This document shows positions 14,536 through 22,427 of a stretch of DNA of 64,000 bases, piece by piece; the first letter of the stretch is position 1, and the number at the start of each line of letters is the position of its first letter. Source of the stretch: Frankia casuarinae (lineage in GTDB: Bacteria > Actinomycetota > Actinomycetes > Frankiales > Frankiaceae); contig NC_007777.1 in the NCBI RefSeq assembly GCF_000013345.1, positions 1 to 64,000 on the forward strand. The letters run 5' to 3'. The notes beneath the pieces are model-generated. The model was not told the origin of the DNA, made no database searches, and saw only the letters and a list, made by a program, of their open reading frames with translations. The position numbers and the translations under genes were made by a program.

Positions 14536-15267
14536 ATGCTGACCGTCGACTTCGACCAGTTTCCCGTCTCCGCGGGCTGCCGGCTGCTCGACCTGGGCTG
14601 CGGCGCCGGACGGCACACGTTCGAGGCGTTCCGACGGGGCGCCGAGGTCATCGCGCTGGACCACTCCGCCGGCGAGGTCGCCGGCGTCAACGCGATGCTC
14701 GCCGCGATGGCCCTGGAGGGACAGGCTCCGCCCAAGGCGAAGGCCGCCGGAGTGCGCGGTGACGCGCTGGCGCTGCCGTTCGCCGACGGCACCTTCGACC
14801 GGATCATCGCCGCCGAGGTGCTCGAACACCTGCCCGCCGACACGGCGGCGATGACGGAGATCGCCCGGGTGCTACGGCCCGGGGGGTGGGTGGCGGTCAC
14901 CGTCCCGAACCGGTTCCCCGAGCAGGTGTGCTGGAGCCTGTCGACGGCTTATCACAGCGTCGAGGGGGGCCATGTCCGCATCTACCGCCGGGACGAGCTT
15001 CGTGACCGGTTGATCGCGGTGGGACTGGAACCGGCCGGCACCCATTTCGCACACGCCCTGCACGCCCCGTACTGGTGGCTGCGGTGTCTCGTCGGTGTCC
15101 ACGACGACGACCATCCGGCGACGCGGCTTTACCACCGGCTGCTGGTGTGGGACATGATGCGCCGTCCCCGCATCACCCGGCTCGCCGAGCGGGCCCTCAA
15201 TCCGATCATCGGCAAGAGCATCGTGCTGTATTTGAGGAAACCGGAGGTAACGCGTGCGGCCGGTTGA
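14536..15267 (+). CDS. Class I SAM-dependent methyltransferase
   Basis: This is a Rossmann-fold methyltransferase. Motif I LDLGCGAGRHTF binds SAM near residues 20-31, the acidic residue ending strand 2 is in VIALDHS, and the post-motif DALALPFADGTFDRI is typical of UbiE/Methyltransf_11 proteins. The substrate is unknown. It starts 10 bp after the glycosyltransferase stop and its last 14 bp overlap the next gene start, so the three genes are probably one transcript. A sugar, lipid or quinone acceptor is possible. It is 243 residues. Confidence 0.88.
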   Translation: MLTVDFDQFPVSAGCRLLDLGCGAGRHTFEAFRRGAEVIALDHSAGEVAGVNAMLAAMALEGQAPPKAKAAGVRGDALALPFADGTFDRIIAAEVLEHLPADTAAMTEIARVLRPGGWVAVTVPNRFPEQVCWSLSTAYHSVEGGHVRIYRRDELRDRLIAVGLEPAGTHFAHALHAPYWWLRCLVGVHDDDHPATRLYHRLLVWDMMRRPRITRLAERALNPIIGKSIVLYLRKPEVTRAAG

Positions 15268-16435
15268 GTCTGCTCCGGTCCTGACCCCCGAGGCGCTCAC
15301 CGCGACCGCGACCGCGATCGCCGTCGTCCAGGAGCCGGACGGCGCCATCCCCTGGTATCCCGGTGGCCACACCGACCCGTGGGATCACCTCGAATGCGCC
15401 ATGGCCCTCGACCTCGGCGGCCTGGTCGACGCCGCCGACGCCGCGTGGGCCTGGCTGTGTCGCAACCAGCGGCCGGATGGATCCTGGGCGACGAGCTACG
15501 TCGGCGGCGCGGTCAAGGAGGACTTCGCCGACAGCAACCAGTGCGCCTATGTCGCCACCGCAGCCTGGCACCGCTGGTTGGCCACCGGTGACCGCGCCTT
15601 CCTCACGAGGATCTGGCCGGTCGTCGAGGCAGCCCTGGGCTTCGTCGTCGACATGCAGAGCCCGACCGGACAGATCTGGTGGGCCCGGTCGTCGGACGGT
15701 GTCGACTACCCCGAGGCCCTGCTGACGGGATGCTCCAGCACGTTGCACAGCCTGCGCTGCGGGATGGCGCTCGCAGCCCTGGTCGGGGAGGTGCCACCGG
15801 CCTGGGAACGGGCGACCGGCGCGCTGCGGCACACCCTCGTCGCTCACCCAGAGTACTTCGCCCCCCGCGACCGGTGGTCGATGGACTGGTACTACCCGGT
15901 GATCGGCGGAGCGCTGCGCCGGTCCGCGGGTCGGTCCCGGCTCACCAGCCGGTGGAACGACTTCGTCGTCGACGGTCTGGGCATCCGCTGCGTGGCCGAC
16001 GAGCCCTGGGTCACGGGGGCCGAGACCTGCGAACTAGCCATCGCCCTGCATCTCGTGGGCGAGACCGCCGCGGCGACCAAGCTGGTTACGGACATGCAGC
16101 ACCTGCGGCACGCCGACGGGAGCTACTGGACGGGCTGGCAGTTCGAGACCGCGACGTTCTGGCCGGCCGAACAGTCGACCTGGACCGCGGCGGCGGTGAT
16201 CCTCGCGGTCGACACGTTGGCCGGCGGGGTCACCGAGACCCTCTTCCGCGGCGACGGCCTCCCCGAGGGGATCTGTGTCCTCGACAAGGAGTCCGACGAG
16301 CCTCGGCAGGGCGGCAGGCGGCTTCCGGAGTCGCGGACGGAGCCGCGGACGGGGACGGAGGTGGTGACGCCCGCCGAACGCCGGCTTCCTCGGCAGCGGC
16401 CGGCATGCGGATGCCGCTCAGTCGACGCGGCGTAG
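15254..16435 (+). CDS. Prenyltransferase/squalene-cyclase-like alpha-barrel protein
   Basis: The protein has repeated alpha-helical signatures like the alpha/alpha barrel of squalene cyclases and prenyltransferase beta subunits, for example CRNQRPDGSWATSYVGG and LRHADGSYWTGWQFE. Actinobacterial relatives are usually labelled prenyltransferase without biochemical proof; a glycan-processing role is an alternative. The GTG at 15254 overlaps the methyltransferase by 14 bp. The C-terminal 60 residues are Arg/Pro-rich and look disordered. The last 18 bp overlap the end of the convergent minus-strand gene. It is 393 residues. Confidence 0.7.
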   Translation: MRPVESAPVLTPEALTATATAIAVVQEPDGAIPWYPGGHTDPWDHLECAMALDLGGLVDAADAAWAWLCRNQRPDGSWATSYVGGAVKEDFADSNQCAYVATAAWHRWLATGDRAFLTRIWPVVEAALGFVVDMQSPTGQIWWARSSDGVDYPEALLTGCSSTLHSLRCGMALAALVGEVPPAWERATGALRHTLVAHPEYFAPRDRWSMDWYYPVIGGALRRSAGRSRLTSRWNDFVVDGLGIRCVADEPWVTGAETCELAIALHLVGETAAATKLVTDMQHLRHADGSYWTGWQFETATFWPAEQSTWTAAAVILAVDTLAGGVTETLFRGDGLPEGICVLDKESDEPRQGGRRLPESRTEPRTGTEVVTPAERRLPRQRPACGCRSVDAA

Positions 16436-17035
16436 GACGCGCAGCGAACCCGCGCACGACAGCTCGCGGAAGCCCTCCGTCAGCGCCCGCACCAGGACGT
16501 GGTAGGGCGCCTGGCCCCCGTCCGCCGGGTCCGGAAAGACGTCGTGGATGGCCAGGAGACCGCCGGGCCGCACGTGGCAGGCCCAGGCCTCGTAGTCCGC
16601 CTGGGCCTGCTCCTCGGTGTGCCCGCCGTCGAGGAAGAGCAGGTCGGCCGGGGTCGACCACCATCGCCCCACCCGTTCGGAGCGGCCGACGACCGCCGTC
16701 ACGACGTCCTCGACGCCCGCGTCCTCCAGCGTCCGCCGCAGGAAGGGCAGCGTGTCCAGCCGGCCGCTACGCGGGTCGACGAGATCGGCGTCGTGGTACT
16801 CCCACCCGGGTTGGTTCTCCTCCGACCCGCGATGATGATCCACGGTGATCACCGTCGCTCCCACCGTCCGGGCGGCCGCGGCCAGGTACAGGGTCGACTT
16901 ACCGCAGTAGGTGCCGACCTCGCAGATCAGGCCGCCGGCCGATACCCGTGTTGCCGCCGCGTAGAGCGCCAGGCCCTCCTCCGTGGGCATGAAGCCCGTC
17001 GCCGCCTCGGCCGCCCGCCGCAACACCACATCCAC
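16418..17035 (-). CDS. Class I SAM-dependent methyltransferase (Methyltransf_24 type)
   Basis: SAM-binding features are ICEVGTYCGKSTLYLA and VITVDHH, then DLLFLDGGHTEEQAQADYEAW and LLAIHDVF, a pattern of the Methyltransf_24 and cephalosporin hydroxylase-like group. The substrate is unknown. The start is taken at the GTG at 17035 (VDVVLRRAAEAATGF), with a purine-rich GAAAGAGAGAG upstream. The frame stays open to 17587 only as antisense to the deformylase gene. It is 205 residues. The gene ends inside the convergent barrel-protein gene by 18 bp and starts just downstream of three 21-bp tandem repeats. Confidence 0.82.
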   Translation of the reverse strand: MDVVLRRAAEAATGFMPTEEGLALYAAATRVSAGGLICEVGTYCGKSTLYLAAAARTVGATVITVDHHRGSEENQPGWEYHDADLVDPRSGRLDTLPFLRRTLEDAGVEDVVTAVVGRSERVGRWWSTPADLLFLDGGHTEEQAQADYEAWACHVRPGGLLAIHDVFPDPADGGQAPYHVLVRALTEGFRELSCAGSLRVLRRVD

Positions 17036-17048
17036 CGCCGACTCTCTC

Positions 17049-17111
17049 TTTCTCGCAGGACGGATAGCCTTTCTTGCAGGACAGGTAGCCTTCCTCGCAG
17101 GACAGGTAGCG
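17049..17111 (-). repeat. Three 21-bp tandem repeats between deformylase and methyltransferase genes
   Basis: Units at 17049-17069, 17070-17090 and 17091-17111 share the core GCAGGACAGGTAGCC with two or three substitutions each. They lie in the 90-bp gap between the deformylase stop and the methyltransferase start. A leader or regulatory role is possible but unsupported. Confidence 0.8.
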
Positions 17112-17126
17112 CGCGCCGGTGGCTCG

Positions 17127-17810
17127 CTACCTGCCGAGCCGCGCGGCCACCTCGACCCGGCGGGCGAAGATCTCCTCGGTCCGCTCCTCCATCTCGCGGA
17201 GGGCCTTCTTGCGTCCGCGGCTCGACAGCCGGTCCAGGTAGAGGCTGCCGTACAGGTGATCGGTCTCATGCTGCAGGCAACGGGCGAAATAGCCGGTTCC
17301 CTCCAGGCGGAGCGGGGCACCGTGCTGGTCCTGACCGCGGACAGCAGCATGCTCCAGCCGGGCGACCTCCATGTAGGCCCCCGGAACAGACAGGCACCCC
17401 TCATCCCCCTTGACGAGCCGGCGCTCCGCCGGCGGCGCCTCCTCCAGGACGGGGTTGACCAGATGGCCCACGTGCCGCACACCGTCCTCGTCGGTGCAGT
17501 CATAGACGAAGACCGCGGCGTCGACGTCGATCTGGTTCGCGGCGAGTCCGACACCTTCGGCGCCGTACATGGTGGTGAACATGTCATCGATCAGCGCAGC
17601 GAGCTCCGCGGTCCCGAACTCGGTGATTTTCTTACAGGGCCGGTGCAGAACAGGCTCGCCGACAACGGTGATCCTGCGGATGGAACCGCGGCCGACCTCC
17701 GGCGGCAGCTGGGGGTAGGAGTCCACCGGCTCCCCCAGCACCCGGACCCGCCGATCGATCTTCTCGTCCTTCTCGTCCTTCTCGTCAGATCGCGTCAAGC
17801 GCGAGGCCAT
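17127..17810 (-). CDS. def: Peptide deformylase
   Basis: Peptide deformylase removes the formyl group from the N-terminal Met of nascent proteins using a bound metal ion. All three motifs are present: motif 1 [10 protein letters not shown], motif 2 EGCLSVPG with the metal-binding Cys, and motif 3 QHETDHLYG with the HExxH pair. Motif 1 has AAN where E. coli has AAP, a common actinobacterial variant. The ATG at 17810 is preceded by AAGGAG at 9 bp. An acidic/basic DEKDEKDEK run from a short tandem repeat lies near the N-terminus. It is 227 residues. A 44-bp palindrome lies about 50 bp upstream of the start. Confidence 0.95.
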   Translation of the reverse strand: MASRLTRSDEKDEKDEKIDRRVRVLGEPVDSYPQLPPEVGRGSIRRITVVGEPVLHRPCKKITEFGTAELAALIDDMFTTMYGAEGVGLAANQIDVDAAVFVYDCTDEDGVRHVGHLVNPVLEEAPPAERRLVKGDEGCLSVPGAYMEVARLEHAAVRGQDQHGAPLRLEGTGYFARCLQHETDHLYGSLYLDRLSSRGRKKALREMEERTEEIFARRVEVAARLGR

Positions 17811-17857
17811 GGCGAGCATCTCCTTCCATCCGACCGGGGCGCGCCTGCGCGTGAGTC

Positions 17858-17901
17858 GGCGCGGGGCCGATCCTGCCGATCGGCAGGATCGGCCCCGCGC
17901 C
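17858..17901. repeat. 44-bp perfect palindrome upstream of def
   Basis: Two 22-bp arms are perfectly complementary with no loop. The left arm begins GGCGCGGGGCCGATCC and the centre is GCCGATCGGC. It lies 48-91 bp upstream of the deformylase ATG, in its likely 5' leader or promoter. It could form a strong RNA hairpin or cruciform, or bind a dimeric regulator. There is no U-run on either side, so a simple terminator is unlikely. Confidence 0.9.
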
Positions 17902-17982
17902 ACCGCCGATCCTCGACGTGCTTCGTTCGCTACGAGCTTGACAGATCGCACCCCCTGTCCGCTCGGCGGACTGGTCACTCCC

Positions 17983-18096
17983 GTGATCAACAGTGTCACC
18001 AGGTGCGGCGCCATCATGGCCGCTACCTGCGGGAAGAGCGCGGACCTCAGACTGTTCATTGCATGGCGCAACTTCACCAACACCATACGCACATAA
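17983..18096 (+). CDS. Possible small protein ending at a terminator
   Basis: An open frame ends at TAA 18094-18096, at the first base of a strong intrinsic terminator on the same strand. A GTG at 17983 would give 37 residues ([15 protein letters not shown] at the start, ending [14 protein letters not shown]). An ATG at 18016 would give 26. No strong ribosome site is seen and the family is not recognised. Position against the terminator is the main support. A non-coding RNA is an equal alternative. Confidence 0.3.
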   Translation: MINSVTRCGAIMAATCGKSADLRLFIAWRNFTNTIRT

Positions 18097-18122
18097 GGCT
18101 CCCCGGAAACGGGGAGCCTTTT
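18095..18122 (+). terminator. Strong intrinsic terminator
   Basis: A 10-bp perfect stem AAGGCTCCCC / GGGGAGCCTT with loop GGAAAC ends in four T residues on the plus strand. No annotated plus-strand gene lies directly upstream, so it marks the end of an unannotated short transcript in 17811-18095. The following 18123-18507 is relatively AT-rich and presumably holds the promoter for the gene at 18508. Confidence 0.8.
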
Positions 18123-18507
18123 CCGTGCCCGGTCGCACGCGGTCATGCCCGACCGTGTCCAGCCGTGTCCAGCCGCGTCCTATCGCCGTTCCCGCAGAGA
18201 TCGCGGACGCTGAATCGTCCGCGATCCGCGTGGGTAAGAATGATTACCGCAAAGGATGAACAGAACGTTAAATCTAACTCGCATGCCGCTAACGCAACGT
18301 ATCGTCTCCCCCTGGCGCACGGCCCACCAACAGACACCCGAACCCCGACTGGTATGGTGTCGGCCACGATAAAGCTGAACCAGTAGAGAATCACGCTCCC
18401 AGGTATTTACCTTCCGGCCAGGAGAGAGGAGTGCTGCCCCGACTCCCACGACTCCCTACACCAAAAAGACTTAGAATTATCCGGCGAATCTAGCGAGAGT
18501 TCAGTTC

Positions 18508-20655
18508 ATGGCTGCGAATTTCGCTGAAACGGTCGCTGAAAGGCCGACGCCGGGGGGGATCAACACACCGAACATGGCAGTTCCGCCGCCGGAGTACGTG
18601 GTGGTGGATCTGGATCCGGGAACGAGTGACCTCGCCGTCCCGGATGGATCCGGATGGCGGCGGGTCATGCGGGTGCCAGGACGACGGCATTACCATCACG
18701 AGCACCACGATCGCGCCATCGCGACCGTCCAGCAGGCCCGGAGCCGTACTCGATCGACGGGCCGGAGTTGCGTCGTCGGCCTTCTGTACATCGCCGAGTT
18801 CGGCCGGCTGCGCGAGCGCCTCGCTCCGGGCGCCTGCCTGTCTCTACTCGATCAGGTCGCCGCCCTGGCAGGTGATCTGCATCGGTGGCGTGGCTCCGCC
18901 ATCGGCCAGGGCCGCCCCGGCGAGGTGGTCGTCGTCCTGCCGACGCGGCCGGGCCGCTCCGCCGAAGCGGCGTTCGGCGAGATCGTGCGTACGGTCGCAA
19001 GCTGTGACTTCGCCGTCAACGGCGAGCGTCTGCGGGTCACCCCCGTTCCGGGGTTCGTCCAGGTGGACGACACCATCGATGATGCCACCGCCCTGCGGCG
19101 GGCCCGGCTGGCCATGGGGCTCGCCGCAGGGCAGCTCGACATGGTCCCCGTCTGTTACGACCCGAAGATGGAACCAGCGGAGAACCAGCCGCGACGTTCC
19201 GGGCGCCCGTTGCACACACGGTTGCGGCCGTCCGACGCCGTCCAGATCGTCGTCTCGACCGCGATCTGCCTCGGACTCCCGTTCGGGATCTACAGCACAC
19301 TGTTCACACTGGGCCTCGACCCGACCCACGTCGTCTTCGCACTCCTGGCCATCGCGCTGGCCGGCACTACCCTCACCACCTACCTGGAGCAGTTGTCGGC
19401 GCTCGAACCGGAGAAGTGCCCGGACGCGCCCGCCGCGCCGTTCCCGGCGGCGAGCGCCATCATCGCCGCGTATCTGCCGAACGAGTCGGCCACGATCGTC
19501 GACACGGTCAAGGCGTTCCTCCGGCTGGACTACCCGGGTCCACTACAGATCATCCTCGCCTATAACACTCCCCGATACCTGCCCGTGGAGGAGACGCTCG
19601 CGCGGATCGCCGATTCCGATCCCCGTTTCATCCCGATGCACGTGCCGACCAGCACCTCCAAGGCGCAGAACGTGAACGCGGCGATGCCAATGATCACCGG
19701 TGAGTTCGTCGGTGTCTTCGACGCGGATCATCATCCGGCACCGGACGCCTTCCGGCGGGCCTGGCGGTGGCTGTCGCACGGGGCCGCGGTCGTCCAGGGG
19801 CACTGCGTGATCCGGAACGGAGAGGCATCGCGGATCAGCCGCACCGTCGCCGTGGAATTCGAGTCGATCTATGCGGTGAGTCATCCCGGCCGGGCGAGGA
19901 TGCATGGTTTCGGGATCTTCGGCGGGTCGAACGGCTACTGGCGGACCGACCTGCTGCACCAGACCCGTATGCGCGGGTCGATGCTGACCGAGGACATCGA
20001 CGCGAGTCTGCGCACCATCATGAGCGGTGAGCGGATCGTCGCAGACCCGGAACTGGTCTCCTACGAGCTGGCGCCGACGACGATGTCGGCGTTGTGGCGG
20101 CAGCGGTTGCGCTGGGCGCAGGGTTGGTACCAGGTCTCCCAGCGGCATCTGTGGAAAGCCGTCGGCTCACCCGACCTCACCGCCCGCCAGAAACTCGGCC
20201 TGCTCTGGCTGCTGGGCTGGCGCGAGATATATCCGTGGCTTTCGCTGCAGATGTATCCGCTGATCGTCTTCGGTCTGCTGCACCCGCAGTCCGGGCACGG
20301 TTTCCGGTTGAACGTCTCCCTGTACGTGGTCGCCACACTCTTCTCGGCGATGGCGGGCCCGATCCAGGCGTTGTTCGCGTACGCCCTCGCCGACCCCACG
20401 ATCCGCCGCCATCGGAGTTGGTTCGTCCAGTTCTGCCTGATGAACATCGTCTACAGCGAGTTCAAGAACGTCATCGCCCGGCTGGCACCGGTGAAGGAGC
20501 TGCTGCGGGAACGCGAGTGGCACGTGACCCCACGCGCCGTGCCGCAGCCCGACCCGGTCACGCCGGACGGCGCGACCGCACCTCCAGCTGGCTCCGCACC
20601 TCCAGCTGGCTCCGCGGCGGGCGGTGTGGTCCCTTACCCCGAAGCCAGGTCATGA
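18508..20655 (+). CDS. Membrane GT2 glycosyltransferase with degenerate GGDEF-like N-terminus
   Basis: Residues about 85-215 look like a degenerate GGDEF domain: a beta-strand VVGLLYIAEF, then GRPGEVVVVLP where GGDEF would stand, then a region ending ALRRARLAMGLAAGQ. Two membrane helices follow near 250-290. The GT2 domain (about 310-570) has FDADHHP with its DxD-type acid, LTEDIDAS and the QRLRWAQGW motif of processive synthases such as cellulose or hyaluronan synthase. Further membrane helices follow. The product polymer is unknown. The enzyme overlaps the next reading frame by ATGA. Replacement of the GGDEF residues argues against cyclase activity; a c-di-GMP sensing role is inference. Confidence 0.82.
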   Translation: MAANFAETVAERPTPGGINTPNMAVPPPEYVVVDLDPGTSDLAVPDGSGWRRVMRVPGRRHYHHEHHDRAIATVQQARSRTRSTGRSCVVGLLYIAEFGRLRERLAPGACLSLLDQVAALAGDLHRWRGSAIGQGRPGEVVVVLPTRPGRSAEAAFGEIVRTVASCDFAVNGERLRVTPVPGFVQVDDTIDDATALRRARLAMGLAAGQLDMVPVCYDPKMEPAENQPRRSGRPLHTRLRPSDAVQIVVSTAICLGLPFGIYSTLFTLGLDPTHVVFALLAIALAGTTLTTYLEQLSALEPEKCPDAPAAPFPAASAIIAAYLPNESATIVDTVKAFLRLDYPGPLQIILAYNTPRYLPVEETLARIADSDPRFIPMHVPTSTSKAQNVNAAMPMITGEFVGVFDADHHPAPDAFRRAWRWLSHGAAVVQGHCVIRNGEASRISRTVAVEFESIYAVSHPGRARMHGFGIFGGSNGYWRTDLLHQTRMRGSMLTEDIDASLRTIMSGERIVADPELVSYELAPTTMSALWRQRLRWAQGWYQVSQRHLWKAVGSPDLTARQKLGLLWLLGWREIYPWLSLQMYPLIVFGLLHPQSGHGFRLNVSLYVVATLFSAMAGPIQALFAYALADPTIRRHRSWFVQFCLMNIVYSEFKNVIARLAPVKELLREREWHVTPRAVPQPDPVTPDGATAPPAGSAPPAGSAAGGVVPYPEARS

Positions 20656-20725
20656 CCACACCAGGCGGACCTCGAAACATCGTGCCGAGGTCCCGGGTTC
20701 TGCCCGCGCCGGCTCTCCCGTCCTG

Positions 20726-22171
20726 GTGGGCGCAGCCCCCGCCGCCGCCGCCGCCGGTGCCGCCGCCGCCGGTGCCGCCGCCGCCGGTGCCGCCGCCGCC
20801 AGTGCCGCCGCCGCCAGTGCCGCCGCCGAGAGAGCGGCCGACCGTGCCGGTCCGGACCTCGGCCCGGCCGCGGGCCGGGGGGTGGGTATCACCGGAGAGA
20901 GCGGAGGGAACCGCCGCGGTCGCCGACGGACGACGGTGGGCGATCCCAGGCTCGAGCTGGTCGACCTGGGCGGGTTCCGCGGCGTGGCGGCGATCTCAGT
21001 GATCATTTTTCACGCCTATCAGTTCTGCCGCGGGGATGGCAACACGCCGTACGCGGGTACGTTCCTCGGCCAGGTCCTCGGCGCCTTCGACGGGATGATC
21101 AGTTGGTTCTTCCTGGTCTCCGGGTTCCTGCTGTATATGCCGATGGCGAACCGGGTCAGGGCCGGCCGGACCCAACGGTCACCCAAGAACACGCTCATAC
21201 GTCGTGGACTGCGGATTCTTCCGCTGTACTACACGGCGCTCATCGTCGTGTGGGCGGCGCGTAATCCCACTCTGCCCGGCGACTGGATCGACCTGGTCGA
21301 ACACCTGACCTTCACCCAGGTCTTCGACAGCAAGCGGGTGTTCTACACGATCGGCCCGGCCTGGTCGCTGGCCGTCGAGGTCTACTTCTATCTATACCTC
21401 GCCCTGGTCGCCGGCTGGCTGCGGCGGCAGACTCATCGACTACCCGAGGCGCATCGCTGGCGGCGGCTCTGCCTGCCGCCGGTCCTGCTGATCGTGGTGT
21501 CCGCCGTCTGGATCGTCTATGCGGTCTACATCGTGCGGGCTCAGCACGACCAGTGGGCGTACTGGTTCTCGCCGCAGAACTATGCCGGCAACTTCGGCCT
21601 CGGAATGATCACTGCGGTTCTCTATGTCCGATGGGGTCGGGAGCGGCCGTTGCCCGCCCTGCTCGCGTGTGCGTTGCGGTTTGTCGCCGCCGGGCTCATC
21701 ATCGCCGGCGCGCTGGTCCGGGGGCACACCGCGGCATCGTTCGAGGCGTTCTCCACGCTGAATTCAATCGGTTTCGGTGTGCTGTTCGCCGCATCCGTGC
21801 TGGCACCCCGCGACACGCTGTGGCGCCGGTTCTTCGCCACCCCGGCATTCGTCTGGCTCGGCATGATCAGCTACAGCGTGTATCTGTGGCATGAGCCGAT
21901 TCTGCTGCTGGTGCTGGACCGGCACGGGCTGGTCAGTCATGCGCCGTCGGCGTTTCCGTGGGTGGCCGCCATGCTGGTCACGGTCGGCGTCCTCGGTGGA
22001 TGGATCAGCTACGTCGTCCTGGAGAAACCGGGCCGCCGGCTGTCCATCCTGGTGGAGAAGCTCCGCCGCACCCCGGTGTCCGCCTCGGTGTCCCCCGCCT
22101 TGGTGTCCCCCGCCCCGGTGTCCCCCGCCCCGGTGTCCACCCCGGTGCGACCGGCACGGCCAGTTCCCTGA
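20726..22171 (+). CDS. Acyltransferase 3 family membrane protein
   Basis: From about 20940 on, this is an integral-membrane acyltransferase of the Acyl_transf_3/OafA family. It begins LELVDLGGFRGVAAISVIIF, with the conserved His in IFHAYQF, and has about ten hydrophobic helices and a final segment SYSVYLWHEPILL. Such proteins O-acylate cell-surface sugars. The start is uncertain: GTG 20726 is used here, GTG 20882 and 20936 are alternatives. An ATG at 20652, overlapping the upstream stop as ATGA, opens a different frame through a Pro-rich repeat, so a frameshift is possible. The C-terminus has 12-bp repeats encoding Val-Ser-Pro-Ala. It probably acts with the GT2 gene upstream. Confidence 0.8.
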   Translation: MGAAPAAAAAGAAAAGAAAAGAAAASAAAASAAAERAADRAGPDLGPAAGRGVGITGESGGNRRGRRRTTVGDPRLELVDLGGFRGVAAISVIIFHAYQFCRGDGNTPYAGTFLGQVLGAFDGMISWFFLVSGFLLYMPMANRVRAGRTQRSPKNTLIRRGLRILPLYYTALIVVWAARNPTLPGDWIDLVEHLTFTQVFDSKRVFYTIGPAWSLAVEVYFYLYLALVAGWLRRQTHRLPEAHRWRRLCLPPVLLIVVSAVWIVYAVYIVRAQHDQWAYWFSPQNYAGNFGLGMITAVLYVRWGRERPLPALLACALRFVAAGLIIAGALVRGHTAASFEAFSTLNSIGFGVLFAASVLAPRDTLWRRFFATPAFVWLGMISYSVYLWHEPILLLVLDRHGLVSHAPSAFPWVAAMLVTVGVLGGWISYVVLEKPGRRLSILVEKLRRTPVSASVSPALVSPAPVSPAPVSTPVRPARPVP

Positions 22172-22255
22172 CGTGGCGTGGCGCAGGCTTCCCGGTCTGC
22201 GCCGGCTGCGCTACGTGCGCCGGCCGCGCGCGGATCGTCTCCCGTTGGAGGCCCC

Positions 22256-22284
22256 GTCGTCCCCGCAGGCGCGGGGATCTTTCC
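22256..22284 (+). repeat. Isolated CRISPR repeat upstream of cas3
   Basis: This single copy matches the 28-nt array repeat with one substitution (C to G in the loop) and one extra T near the end. It begins GTCGTCCCCGCAGGCG and ends ATCTTTCC. It lies 85 bp after the acyltransferase stop and about 145 bp before cas3, in the same orientation as the main array about 9.9 kb away. No second copy was found nearby. It may be a remnant array end or a regulatory crRNA-like element. Confidence 0.8.
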
Positions 22285-22427
22285 AGTGATTTCCTGTCTT
22301 CAGGGCTGGGAGAACGCACAGCTCAATAATCAGTAAAACGAATCAGGCAAGCCGTCAACAGCATTTCTACGACGGCCGATGTCACGTCCAAGCCCCCATG
22401 AACGGGCTCATTTCGCAAGGTGCTTGA

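Noticed and set aside
22216-22243. A possible second degenerate CRISPR repeat before the orphan at 22256
   Set aside because: The similarity is limited to CGCGCGG and ATC, and the spacing would leave a 12-bp spacer.
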